From contig NC_015717.1 in the NCBI RefSeq assembly GCF_000253295.1, positions 1,860,001-1,924,000 on the forward strand: a stretch of 64,000 nt of DNA, read 5' to 3'. The notes under the pieces were generated by a model that worked only from the letters and a program-made list of their open reading frames with translations, ran no database searches and was not told the origin of the DNA. Each line of letters opens with the position of its first letter. Within the stretch, counting starts at the first letter, position 1. The stretch comes from Hyphomicrobium sp. MC1. Its GTDB lineage: Bacteria > Pseudomonadota > Alphaproteobacteria > Rhizobiales > Hyphomicrobiaceae. Shown here piece after piece: positions 50,790-58,976 of this stretch. Both the position numbers and the translations under genes were made by a program.

Positions 50790-51821
50790 TTGTTTTCACG
50801 CAAAACGCTTTTGGTCGTTGGAGCTGGAGCAAGTAGCGAGGTTAAACTGCCTGTCGGCGAGGAACTCGCGAACGAGATTGCAAGCCTACTACGCTATAAG
50901 TTTGATTTCGGGCGCCTGGAAACCGGCGACCCAACTTTTCTCGACCATCTTCGCCGTTTGCTGCAAGACGGCGGTGTGGTCAATGACTACCTCGCCATAG
51001 GGCGGCGAATGAGTGAGGGTATACGCAATTGCGCTTCCGTTGATAATTACATCGACGTCTATAAAGATGATGAGCGAGTTGCCATCCTAGGTAAGGCTGC
51101 GATTGTCTACCTTATTTTGCAGGCGGAAAGCACAAGTTTACTATCGACAAAGCGTGGGCGGAGCGGCGAGGAGGGGATGATTTTCGAACCGCTCTATAAG
51201 ACTTGGTACGCGAAATTTGGGAGACTTCTTCGAGAGCAAGTATCCCAGAGCGATCTCGAAAAGATATTTAATAACCTGACGATAATCTGCTTTAACTACG
51301 ACCGATGTATTGAGCAGTTTCTCGCCTTCTGGATCAAAAGCATCTACAGCGTCGAACTCAACCAAGCGCATGACTTGGTCGATCGACTGCGCATCCTACG
51401 GCCATACGGGTCAGTCGCTGCAATCACGGGACAGAATTGCGTTGCTTTTGGATTCGATAAAGACCGGATCAGCCTCTCACCGCTTGTCAAAAACATTAAG
51501 ACATACACGGAGCGCGTCGAAGATGCAGAAATCCTTTTATCGCTGCGCTCAGCAGTAAACGAGGCAGCAACAGTCGTATTTCTTGGGTTTGCTTTTCATC
51601 CTCAGAACCTTGCGCTCCTTGCAAACGACAAGCCCACAACGGCAAAAAGAATATTTGCAAGCGCTTATGGCTTCTCGAAGCCTGATGCGGAAAATATTCA
51701 ATTGCGGTTGGCTAAGCTTTTTCATCAAACGGAAACTGTGTCGCGTTCGAAAATTATTGTACGCCCAGACCTAACCTGTAGCCAACTTTTCGACGAATAT
51801 CGTTTATCTCTCTCTGCGTGA
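50790..51821 (+). CDS. SIR2-like domain protein, candidate defence NADase
   Basis: A 343-residue protein starting at TTG with AGGGGC upstream. The Rossmann-type opening TLLVVGAGASSEVKLPVGEEL (residues 6-26), TIICFNYDRCIEQFL (the NYD of SIR2-like proteins, about 165) and VVFLGFAFHPQNL (about 266) mark a SIR2-like fold. Where relatives have a His before PYG/VYG, this protein reads ILRPYGS, so the catalytic His may be Arg. SIR2-like proteins frequently act as phage-activated NAD+-depleting defence enzymes. It follows the BstA-like gene by 118 bases, on the same strand, with visibly lower GC than its neighbours. Confidence 0.65.
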   Translation: MFSRKTLLVVGAGASSEVKLPVGEELANEIASLLRYKFDFGRLETGDPTFLDHLRRLLQDGGVVNDYLAIGRRMSEGIRNCASVDNYIDVYKDDERVAILGKAAIVYLILQAESTSLLSTKRGRSGEEGMIFEPLYKTWYAKFGRLLREQVSQSDLEKIFNNLTIICFNYDRCIEQFLAFWIKSIYSVELNQAHDLVDRLRILRPYGSVAAITGQNCVAFGFDKDRISLSPLVKNIKTYTERVEDAEILLSLRSAVNEAATVVFLGFAFHPQNLALLANDKPTTAKRIFASAYGFSKPDAENIQLRLAKLFHQTETVSRSKIIVRPDLTCSQLFDEYRLSLSA

Positions 51822-51922
51822 ATTTCAATGCGGCCACGTTGCCGCGAAAAGCACCACAGCACTCGCAACGCAGAAAAACCTCAAAACGGGATTTTCTAGC
51901 GTGCGACGGATGGCTGGCGGCA

Positions 51923-52570
51923 TCACATTTCCCTCCGTATCGATGGCGCCGTCAGAGCCCGAACGCCGAGCGTTATTGCCTCATCATATGAAAATTCTTC
52001 CGCTTGGTGCTCAACGACCGCACCGAGACTTCGATACTCGCCATCGTCGGTTTGCGCGATCAGAATGCCGGACCGATTGATAGTCATCGCTGCCACGCGC
52101 TGGCTGGCCGTCTTCTCTTTCTTCAGGCGCTCAACCGCCGCTGCGACTTCAGTTTCAATGAGCGGCCGGACATCATCGGCGGTGAGCGCCGGAATCGAAG
52201 CAACGGCTTCCTGAACGCGCTCGTCAATGAATGGCGTGACGGCATCGACCGTGCGAGCGATGATCGCGTTTTCGTCCACATGGGCGGCCACTCCGCGCAA
52301 GGCGATGGCGTCGATCCGGCCATCGAGGCGATCGAAAACCCGCTCGACCCGCTCCTGGCGTTCCAAGACCGGCGCGATCTCCCTTTCGATATACGTATCG
52401 ACTGCCGCGACGATGTCTTCACCGAATTTTTTCCCATCGAATGTCGAAGCATTGACGCGCTTTGTCAGCGTCTCGATTTTTTCCGTGAACGGCTTCAACT
52501 CCGCGGCGACGAACTCGCGGATCACGGGCGCAATGTCGCGCATGAGGTTAGATATTTCGTTCAGCGTCAT
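51923..52570 (-). CDS. Helical phage-type hypothetical protein
   Basis: A 215-residue protein, almost wholly helical and coiled (FVAAELKPFTEKIETLTKRV, VDTYIEREIAPVLERQERVERVFDRL), ending in a small domain (MTINRSGILIAQTDDGEYRSLG). Its place just after the prohead protease suggests a phage morphogenesis or accessory role. It is separated from the protease by about 100 bases. No family known to me. Confidence 0.55.
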   Translation of the reverse strand: MTLNEISNLMRDIAPVIREFVAAELKPFTEKIETLTKRVNASTFDGKKFGEDIVAAVDTYIEREIAPVLERQERVERVFDRLDGRIDAIALRGVAAHVDENAIIARTVDAVTPFIDERVQEAVASIPALTADDVRPLIETEVAAAVERLKKEKTASQRVAAMTINRSGILIAQTDDGEYRSLGAVVEHQAEEFSYDEAITLGVRALTAPSIRREM

Positions 52571-52672
52571 GATTTATCTATTCCCCAGCCTACGCCTCCC
52601 GCCGGCCATCAGGTAGCCGGCGGGAGGCTCGATCACCGCCGCCGCCCGGAAAGTTGCGACCGCGATTCACAA

Positions 52673-53455
52673 TCACCTACCTCGCTTCGCACGGCGCAGA
52701 TCTTCGGCCGTCAGGCGGACAACAATGCTGACGCCGCATTTGCGTTTTAGCTCGTCGATCTCTTGGCGCTCGCGATCCGTCAGCCCGTGCGGCCGCTTCA
52801 CTCGAAGCGAAATAATCTCTCTGCGTTCTTGCGGCGTCAATCGCGGTGACGGCGATGACTTTGCATCGACGCGAACAAGGCGCCCCGGCATCGAGGGTGA
52901 CGATGCCGGGGCGCTCTGCCGCGCGGTGCGCCCGCTCGAACGTCCGCGCGCATCGAAGGACTTAAGGATTGCAAGTGTCTTCGCGTCCATGCCCTTACCG
53001 ACACTTGCTATAACGGCACCGGCATTTGCCGGAATTGGAACCGTGCTCAATTCAATGATTTCTACTTCTTCGTAATCGATGCCACCCGCGGCGTTGAAGG
53101 CCCATTTTTGCGGTCGAAAACCGATGCTAACTGCGCGGACAATTCCCGTTTCCACTTCCGCCCACGCCATGTCGGTCCTGTCCTTCAACGCACCAGGCTC
53201 AACAATCGTTGGAATCTCTGCGGTGAACTCGATCCCGTCTTTGGTCGGCCTCTTGAATGTGACCGTTCCGATCGGCTGCGAACTGTCGTGCCCACGAAGC
53301 AGGGCCAAAGGATTTGCGAACTTAGCGCCGAGTGGGGCGATGGTATCGCCCATCCGATCGACGGCGTTAGTTGTTGCCCAGCCGCTGAATGTCCGTGCGC
53401 CGCTATCCAGGCGCTTGAGCTGGACAAGAGAATAGGCGCGTTTGACGCTATCCAT
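52673..53455 (-). CDS. HK97-type prohead protease
   Basis: A 260-residue protein of the HK97 prohead protease family (U35-like). Conserved blocks are RTFSGWATTNAVDRMGDTI (about 21-39), PLALLRGHDSSQPIG with the catalytic His (about 49-63) and GIVRAVSIGFRP with the Ser (about 103-114). The last 90 residues are a charged extension rich in Ser, Arg and Pro. It normally cleaves scaffold and capsid during head assembly, yet no capsid gene is visible here. Either the element depends on a helper phage, or genes are missing at the linker site 54195. Confidence 0.85.
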   Translation of the reverse strand: MDSVKRAYSLVQLKRLDSGARTFSGWATTNAVDRMGDTIAPLGAKFANPLALLRGHDSSQPIGTVTFKRPTKDGIEFTAEIPTIVEPGALKDRTDMAWAEVETGIVRAVSIGFRPQKWAFNAAGGIDYEEVEIIELSTVPIPANAGAVIASVGKGMDAKTLAILKSFDARGRSSGRTARQSAPASSPSMPGRLVRVDAKSSPSPRLTPQERREIISLRVKRPHGLTDRERQEIDELKRKCGVSIVVRLTAEDLRRAKRGR

Positions 53456-53658
53456 TAGTTGATTTCTCCATTGACCATCTCAGGCGCCACGCGTTGCAAT
53501 ATGGCGTTCTCTATCGCCCGAGCGAGGTTGATCGTGAATTCACCGCGCCGTTGCGGATCACGGAGTGCATCCGGGGCATGGCCGGCAGCTTTCCATTGCT
53601 CAACCATCAAGTTGTGAAGCTCGACAATCTCGGCATCCGAGAGGATCTGACCGTGCAT
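53455..53658 (-). CDS. Small phage-type protein coupled to prohead protease
   Basis: A 67-residue helical protein (MHGQILSDAEIVELHNLMVEQW, later FTINLARAIENAILQRV). Its stop overlaps the ATG of the protease gene (TAATG), so the two are translated together. Function unknown. Confidence 0.6.
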   Translation of the reverse strand: MHGQILSDAEIVELHNLMVEQWKAAGHAPDALRDPQRRGEFTINLARAIENAILQRVAPEMVNGEIN

Positions 53659-53723
53659 CCATGCCCCCGACTACAATTCTGCAAATCATTCTACGCGAAC
53701 GCGACGGACGAAGCGGTAACGCG

Positions 53724-53990
53724 TTACACTGACGATGCTCCGTCGATGATCGCGCCCCTGACGAACCGTTCCAAGGCGTCGCGAACTGCGGCCCTGTCAT
53801 CGGCAAGCTCCGGGCAAAGGAGGCCGAGTTCGACAAGCAAATCCTCCGTCTCGGCCGCCGGCAATTGCAGGGTTACGCAAAACTCACCCGCGTCTATGCG
53901 GCGTCGATGTCGGGTCACGCGTTCGCGGCTCTGCGATCGGCGGGTGTCTTCGGGCAGTGAGATCGCGGTTGTGACGAGGTCATTTGCCAT
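53724..53990 (-). CDS. Small phage-type protein
   Basis: An 88-residue protein: MANDLVTTAISLPED, a basic segment with RRRIDAGEFCVTLQLPAAETED, and a helical end. Similar short proteins precede head genes in Rhizobiales phages, but I cannot name a family. Its upstream neighbour is disturbed by the linker sequence. Confidence 0.5.
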   Translation of the reverse strand: MANDLVTTAISLPEDTRRSQSRERVTRHRRRIDAGEFCVTLQLPAAETEDLLVELGLLCPELADDRAAVRDALERFVRGAIIDGASSV

Positions 53991-54150
53991 CGGTTTTCCC
54001 CCGAAGGTACGCGCCTGGTACGCAGATGCGTGCGCTGCGTACTGAATTTTGATTTCGGCTCGTCTTTGGATTTTTCAAAAGGAGAAAATCTCTTTTAAAT
54101 TTCGTGGCTTGGCCGTTTGATTTCACGTCGCCGTTTGATTTATTTTTCAT
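53980..54150 (-). CDS. Doubtful 56-residue frame next to the linker
   Basis: From an ATG at 54150 the frame encodes a Lys/Asn-rich peptide (KNKSNGDVKSNGQATKFKRD) ending GKTDGK, with its stop overlapping the next gene by 11 bases. A longer frame (to 54219) begins MYAIRSYYV, a sequence translated from the linker, and is artefactual. Coding capacity here is uncertain because the true upstream sequence is unknown. Confidence 0.25.
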   Translation of the reverse strand: MKNKSNGDVKSNGQATKFKRDFLLLKNPKTSRNQNSVRSARICVPGAYLRGKTDGK

Positions 54151-54194
54151 AGGCGGGAAAAAAATCTGCGAATGTTTGGGACGCGGGTGCGAAA

Positions 54195-54236
54195 CGTAAT
54201 AACTTCGTATAGCATACATTATACGAAGTTATACGA
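54195..54236. other. loxP-containing 454 paired-end linker (assembly artefact)
   Basis: Forty-two bases match, as far as I can recall it, the Roche 454 Titanium paired-end linker. The inner 34 bases (54199-54232) are canonical loxP: 13-bp inverted arms around the GCATACAT spacer. The outer CGTA (54195) and CGA (54236) bases are those of the linker and not of phage P1. Genuine loxP is known only from P1-type phages, so a library artefact is far likelier. Sequence on both sides may not be contiguous in the organism. Confidence 0.9.
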
Positions 54237-54250
54237 TGTGATGCGGGTCC

Positions 54251-54502
54251 TTAATTCGTTCGATCTTCGGGCGGGAGATCAGAGTCATCACAGAGGCCGT
54301 AGCGACGCGCGACAGCCAGAAAGATCTGGTCTCCCGTTTTCTCGTCGCAATTGATGCCGCCGTGCTTGTTCAATTCGAGCCTGATTTCGCGCGCGATCGT
54401 CTTGATCAAATGAGGCCGTGCACCCATTTCGACGGCGGCAATCTCGAAGTCCTCGTCGGCAAATTCTGTCATCTGGCCATCAGGCAGAATAAAAGCGCCC
54501 AT
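54251..54502 (-). CDS. Small element protein
   Basis: An 83-residue protein (MGAFILPDGQMTEFADEDFEIAAVEMG, then IKTIAREIRLELNKHGG and an acidic end). No family recognised. Shares its stop/start base with the gene upstream (54502) and probably forms a polycistron down from ssb. Its 3' end is 15 bases from the linker. Confidence 0.55.
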   Translation of the reverse strand: MGAFILPDGQMTEFADEDFEIAAVEMGARPHLIKTIAREIRLELNKHGGINCDEKTGDQIFLAVARRYGLCDDSDLPPEDRTN

Positions 54503-54744
54503 CAGTGTACCGCCTTTTCGGGTTTGTCCGTCTCGTTCTCGATCTCAACGATGGCCTCGCCAATCTTGTCGATCTCGGATCGGTCCGGAAACCGGCCGAA
54601 CTTTTGGATGAAGAGCCCAACCCCCTGCATCAGCATGTCCTGCATTCGCCCGACGCATTCGGCTCGCTCCAACAGAAGCGCCCTAATTTCTTCCTTCACG
54701 GCCGCGATGATCTTTTCGCTTCGTTCGTCGAGTGCCACGGTCAA
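54502..54744 (-). CDS. Small coiled-coil element protein
   Basis: An 80-residue helical protein (IIAAVKEEIRALLLERAECVGRMQ ... FGRFPDRSEIDKIGEAIVEIE). Overlaps both neighbours by 1-4 bases. Function unknown. Confidence 0.55.
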   Translation of the reverse strand: MTVALDERSEKIIAAVKEEIRALLLERAECVGRMQDMLMQGVGLFIQKFGRFPDRSEIDKIGEAIVEIENETDKPEKAVH

Positions 54745-54890
54745 TGCCTCCGAGCGGTGGGGTTTGCGATGCCGAAATAATCGCTGATGGCCGCAGCCAG
54801 GAGCAGGGCTTCCGCTTCATCGGGCGGTCTGCCGAAGTGCTCATAAAAAGCTTGGAGGGCTCGCCGTGTCGTGAGTTCGATTGTGGTCAT
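54741..54890 (-). CDS. 49-residue element protein
   Basis: Starts MTTIELTTRRALQAFYEHFG with GGGGG upstream and contains a short helical domain (PPDEAEALLLAAAISDYFG). It overlaps the next gene by 4 bases. A longer start at 54959 overlaps ssb and is not preferred. Function unknown. Confidence 0.5.
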   Translation of the reverse strand: MTTIELTTRRALQAFYEHFGRPPDEAEALLLAAAISDYFGIANPTARRH

Positions 54891-54900
54891 GTGATGCCCC

Positions 54901-55317
54901 CTAAAACGGAATGATGTCATTGAGAGCAGCGGGCGCCTGCGGCGCCGGCCGGCCATCATTTGCCGACGCCTGGTGATCAGGCTTTTGCTTCGCAGGTTTG
55001 TTCCGACCGATTACTGACGTGCCGACCGGCTCAGCCTTAGACGCTGCCACGCTGAGGCCAGAGCGCTCCTCGTTCGAAGCCGTGCGCCAGCGGTCCAGTC
55101 GAATGCTGCCTTCGACATAGAGCTTCGAGCCCTTGTCGATCGAGGATGCAAGGCGCTCGGCAAGCTCACCGAAAAGCGCACAGCGGACGAACTGAGCAGT
55201 CTCACCATCACCTACTGCCAGGCGGACGGAGGTCCAGGGCTTGCCGGCGGCACTTGTCTTTAGCTCCGATCGCTCCATTACCCGGCCGATGAATGCGCAT
55301 TCAATGTTTCCGTTCAT
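54901..55317 (-). CDS. ssb: Single-stranded DNA-binding protein
   Basis: A 138-residue SSB with an AGGAAGGA site: MNGNIECAFIGRVMERSELKTSAAGKPWTSVRLAVG, FVRCALFGELAERLASSIDKGSKLYVEGSIRLDRW and the acidic, aromatic C-terminal tip DIIPF. It coats single-stranded DNA and recruits partners through its tip. Adjacent to the primase-like gene, it belongs to the element's replication module. Confidence 0.88.
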   Translation of the reverse strand: MNGNIECAFIGRVMERSELKTSAAGKPWTSVRLAVGDGETAQFVRCALFGELAERLASSIDKGSKLYVEGSIRLDRWRTASNEERSGLSVAASKAEPVGTSVIGRNKPAKQKPDHQASANDGRPAPQAPAALNDIIPF

Positions 55318-55370
55318 CTGACGGTCCTTCCTATGAGACGCGCACAATTCATGTTCTGAGAGAGCTGCAT

Positions 55371-55440
55371 GCTACAGTTGCTACAACTGCTATCGTTGTG
55401 TTCCAGAGCGGCTGGCTGTAGCGGGAGTAGCGGGTGTAGC
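55371..55440. repeat. Two opposed triplets of the 9-bp GCTAC repeat
   Basis: GCTACAGTT, GCTACAACT and GCTATCGTT (55371-55397) face three units in the opposite orientation (GGCTGTAGC, GGGAGTAGC, GGGTGTAGC; 55414-55440), separated by 16 bases. They lie between ssb and the primase gene. The same unit is at the left end of the element (44750-44776). Candidate replication origin or regulator-binding array. Confidence 0.7.
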
Positions 55441-55459
55441 ATGGGGGTCTGCAAAAAAC

Positions 55460-57931
55460 TCATGTCCGGATCTCCCACACCTTCCGGCGTGTCTTACCCT
55501 TGATCTCCCGCGGTCCTTCGATAGATCGGAGATGCCGGTGCTGTTCCAGGATGGAGATAATCCGACCCGCCTTTGTGGTGTCGCGAATTGCGTTCGGACC
55601 GTGCTGCACAAGGTCCGTAACGCTGATGTATCTTTCCCCGGCCGCTTTCCATTTATCGCGCATCCATTGGCTGATTTGATCTGCCTCGACTAACTCGGCA
55701 TTGACGCTCGCTGCGTTGCGCAGCCGCAGAGCTGTTTGTGCGTAATAGGTGGCGAGGTCGAAGCCGCGCTCCATCGTCTCCCGGTCGATTTCACGCGCAT
55801 TCAGATCAGCGTAGACGGTGAGGATGCCGGCAAGCCGTGTGGCATGTTCCAAAAGCTTGTTAGCGAGCCCCGCGATTGGTCTCAAATCCCCGTCTGGACC
55901 GACACGACGCTCGATCTCATTTGCGAACGTGATCCAGAGTTGACGCGCATCAGGACTTAGGACGAGAGCACGAGGCGCCAACTCGTTGCGCGTTCCTGGT
56001 CGAAGGTTGGGGGGTGCTTTCAAAAGCTCGGTGAGCCTTTGATAGTAATCATCGAGCGCCGAATTGTGCCCGACATCGCGCTCACGCCAAAGACGTTGAC
56101 CTTGCGTCGAATCTGGAGCGGCCGGAAGAAACCTCCAAATTAGCCCTTGGTCGCTCAGCGTCCGATCATTGTAGAACTGCATGCCGGCATCGGGCTGGAT
56201 CTGCAGATGTAAGGAGAGACGCCTGCCTTCGCCAAACGTCGCGCCCTCAAGTGCTCGTGTCCGAGAAAACGTTCCATCATCCCATATTAAGGACATCGTG
56301 GCGCCAGTGCTGAGCTTGGCTTCATCCTTGAGAGCATGACCACCAGTGAAGACGCCTCCCTCAGTGGCGAAGACACCAATAGACGGCTGTCCATCTATGA
56401 GAAGTTTAGTCATTCCTTCGATCGTTATGTCGCTTACGATCAGGAACGGCTGAAGAGGCATAGGCGGCTCAGGCCCTAGCGCCGCGATCGCTTTTTCCTT
56501 CGCGGGATAATCCAGCTTTTTGTCGTTTGAGATTTGTCGAGTTTGAGCCTCCCACGCTTTGCGCTTTGCGATGCAAGGCCCGAGTTCTTCACGATACGTC
56601 TCGACTAACTCCCGTTGGCGCTGCTTGGTCGGTTGAGTGGCGAAGTTGTCGATTGTTGTTTTGCGCTCCCCAGACTCCGCGATGCCGATGAGGAAGACGG
56701 AGATAGGCTTTTCCTGGCCAGTCGGGAGAAGCACGTTGACATGCGCCTGACCTGCATGAGCAGCGGCGGCAATTACAGCATTTGCCGCTAACGCGAATGG
56801 ACCCTGTGTCGCCGCTTGTATGGCAATCGCCGCGTGCTTGAGCGGGCCAAGTGCATCTTCTGGATATGAATTGGCGGCCGGCAGGGGCCGCGTCAGCGGC
56901 AACGGCTCATCGTCTTCAATTGCCGGCGTCGCAGATTGCGCAATAGGAGTGGCTGCCTTCGCTCCCCTCTCGCCCTTCCACCCCAGCGCTGCTGGCTCTA
57001 TCCCCATTCGCTGGCAAAGCCATCGCGCCCCTGATGCCGCATCACGTTCGTTTCCGAAGCGCATGACAGCATCGATCGCCGTGAGGCCATGTTCTTCGCC
57101 GTGATCGGAGATCCCGGACGGATGATACGAAAGGTCTTCTTCAAGGTTTCGCCCCAACGCCTGGCTGGTTACACGCCAAGCGCCGGTCGCTTGTTTGCGT
57201 GCAGTCGGGTGCAGAGCGGGCACCCAAGCGTCGAGACGCTGAAGAGCGAAGCCATTCACGTTAGCGAAGAAGTCTCCGCCAGCAATGATTTGCTGCAAAT
57301 AGACAGGCGCCGCAGTCTTCGATGGTTTCGCAGTCGATGCCGCAAGTTCTGAGAGATGTGCGAGTGTATTCGGCGCCGACGCGACTATGTTCGGCGTACC
57401 GTCTATTTGATCACCCGTGAACGTGAAGTAGCGTCCGGCGGTATAGACTTCGACGCGAATGTCATCCCTTTTGATCGTCGGCGCTTTGCCCAGCGCTAAG
57501 AGGTGAACACCTTCTCCCGAAGGGGAAATTTCGCCATAGGTTTCGCCAAGTTCGATAGTTGCCGCGGCCAGTGAAGAAAACGAACCGCTGTCGGAGATGC
57601 AGTGATCGAAGTCGATGCCTGTCAGCCCAGCGGCCTCAAGCATTATGCCAACGCCAGCATGTCCACACCGATGCATTGTGGCAACCGCTTCATCATAGGT
57701 GGCAAGAAACGTCGGGTCACTTTGCCATTTTCCCATTCGGCCGGTCGTTGCGGAGTGAGGCGGCTTCGTCCACCGGCCATCTCGAAGGATGAAATTCCAG
57801 GTGCACCAAACTCTCTTGGTCCCCAGATGTTGGATTGCGGGCGGCAGCGGTGCGTCTGCGAACTTGTACGCAGGCTTCGGCGGTATTGAGAGCTTCGCCT
57901 CGTGATCGAGGCCATTTGAAAGTGCTTGCAC
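55460..57931 (-). CDS. DUF3987 primase/helicase-like protein
   Basis: An 823-residue element replication protein. The N-terminal 280 residues look like a primase-polymerase domain (YDEAVATMHRCGHAGVGIMLEAAGLTGIDFDHC; GEISPSGEGVHLLALG). The DUF3987 domain follows (about residues 350-760) with a modified P-loop GIAESGERKTT (about 420-430, GESGERK type) and WDDGTFSRTRAL. DUF3987 proteins drive replication of phage satellites and plasmids. It is next to ssb and the 9-bp repeats and shares the minus strand with the AlpA-like and integrase genes. Confidence 0.85.
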   Translation of the reverse strand: MQALSNGLDHEAKLSIPPKPAYKFADAPLPPAIQHLGTKRVWCTWNFILRDGRWTKPPHSATTGRMGKWQSDPTFLATYDEAVATMHRCGHAGVGIMLEAAGLTGIDFDHCISDSGSFSSLAAATIELGETYGEISPSGEGVHLLALGKAPTIKRDDIRVEVYTAGRYFTFTGDQIDGTPNIVASAPNTLAHLSELAASTAKPSKTAAPVYLQQIIAGGDFFANVNGFALQRLDAWVPALHPTARKQATGAWRVTSQALGRNLEEDLSYHPSGISDHGEEHGLTAIDAVMRFGNERDAASGARWLCQRMGIEPAALGWKGERGAKAATPIAQSATPAIEDDEPLPLTRPLPAANSYPEDALGPLKHAAIAIQAATQGPFALAANAVIAAAAHAGQAHVNVLLPTGQEKPISVFLIGIAESGERKTTIDNFATQPTKQRQRELVETYREELGPCIAKRKAWEAQTRQISNDKKLDYPAKEKAIAALGPEPPMPLQPFLIVSDITIEGMTKLLIDGQPSIGVFATEGGVFTGGHALKDEAKLSTGATMSLIWDDGTFSRTRALEGATFGEGRRLSLHLQIQPDAGMQFYNDRTLSDQGLIWRFLPAAPDSTQGQRLWRERDVGHNSALDDYYQRLTELLKAPPNLRPGTRNELAPRALVLSPDARQLWITFANEIERRVGPDGDLRPIAGLANKLLEHATRLAGILTVYADLNAREIDRETMERGFDLATYYAQTALRLRNAASVNAELVEADQISQWMRDKWKAAGERYISVTDLVQHGPNAIRDTTKAGRIISILEQHRHLRSIEGPREIKGKTRRKVWEIRT

Positions 57932-58081
57932 GATGTCGAACCTTTTGAGGTTTCGACAGCACCGCTCTTGCGGTTAAGCCCGGTACAGACTATAATCCGA
58001 AGCTGTCATCTTTGGTCGGATGATGTGAAATTCAGGTCGTGCGGCTTAGGCTGTTACGGCCTTTTTCTTTTCCGCACATGC

Positions 58082-58327
58082 TCATGCTGCGGCCTCAGCG
58101 TCACGAGAACGCGGCGATTTTCTCGGCTCCGCAATCGGACGGCTTTCGATCCATTGGTTGACGGCGCTCTCCCGCCAACGCACACCCTGAGTTCCGATGC
58201 GAACGCCCGGAGGGAACTCACCGGCCTTCAGCATCTTGTAGAATTTCGACATCCCGCAGCCGATGCGATCGATCACTACCTTGCCGGGCAGAAGGCGGTC
58301 GGACGAGCTTGCGTGTGAGTTTTCCAT
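58082..58327 (-). CDS. AlpA-type excisionase/regulator
   Basis: An 81-residue helix-turn-helix protein starting MENSHASSSDRLLPGKVVIDRIGCG, with MSKFYKMLKAGEFPPGVRIGTQGVRWRESAVNQWIESR, the recognition and wing part of AlpA/MerR-like prophage regulators. In P4-like satellites AlpA regulates excision with the adjacent integrase. The tail is basic and Arg/Ser rich. Confidence 0.88.
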   Translation of the reverse strand: MENSHASSSDRLLPGKVVIDRIGCGMSKFYKMLKAGEFPPGVRIGTQGVRWRESAVNQWIESRPIAEPRKSPRSRDAEAAA

Positions 58328-58505
58328 TTCGATCCTCGCGTTTGCATATCGATGCAAATCAGTGTGCGAGGATGATGAGAGTGAATTGAAATCACGTCAT
58401 CGGGGGAAATTACATCAATTGTGAAACAAAATGTTTCACGTATTATGATAATAAAATCAATTGCCTGACAAGATTTCCGCAAAGCGACGCGCTAGACATT
58501 GACCC

Positions 58506-58976
58506 TTATTTATTGAGAGTTCCATTTTCGTTCGAATTTTCACGGGCACGATTTTTCTTCTTTGTCGATCGCAACAATAAGCGACACCGATTACATAACT
58601 CGTTCGCTGATTTCGGTTTAAACTCGGAAGGCAAAACAGGATATACAGCTCTTAAAAAGCGGAACATCGGACCATCGAGGGTTTCGCGGTCGGCCCCCCA
58701 CGAGCCACGCAATTGCCCTCCTGCGCGCTGATAAAGTAGCAGCAGATGTCTTTCGAAATGCCGACCCTTCTTCCAGATGCGAAAATATGTTTGGTCATCA
58801 TCGAACCGGAAGAGATTTTCGTATGTCAAACAGAGGTCAAGGAACTGATTTCGCCATTGGCGGATAAGCCTAAGCCTGATCATCTTCTCTAGCTCATCGA
58901 AGAATTCTGGCGATAGTTGCGTTCGATCGTAAGTCCGTGAAATGCGCTGGATACGCGCTCTTTGTCTCGAATTCAT
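58506..58976 (-). CDS. Hypothetical protein coupled to integrase
   Basis: A 156-residue protein (MNSRQRARIQRISRTYDRTQL, YENLFRFDDDQTYFRIWKKGRHFERH, basic tail RSTKKKNRAREN). Its ATG overlaps the integrase stop (TGATG). No family recognised; the basic tail suggests nucleic-acid contact. Noticeably lower GC content than neighbouring genes. Confidence 0.55.
   Translation of the reverse strand: MNSRQRARIQRISRTYDRTQLSPEFFDELEKMIRLRLIRQWRNQFLDLCLTYENLFRFDDDQTYFRIWKKGRHFERHLLLLYQRAGGQLRGSWGADRETLDGPMFRFLRAVYPVLPSEFKPKSANELCNRCRLLLRSTKKKNRARENSNENGTLNK

Noticed and set aside
53980..54219. 79-codon reading frame beginning MYAIRSYYV
   Set aside because: Its first residues are translated from the linker sequence at 54195-54236; the start is artefactual. 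Only the part from 54150 is listed, with low confidence.
54199..54232. A functional P1-type loxP site or Cre recombination system
   Set aside because: No Cre-like gene is seen other than the P4-type integrase, and the flanking linker bases point to a sequencing library rather than to phage P1.
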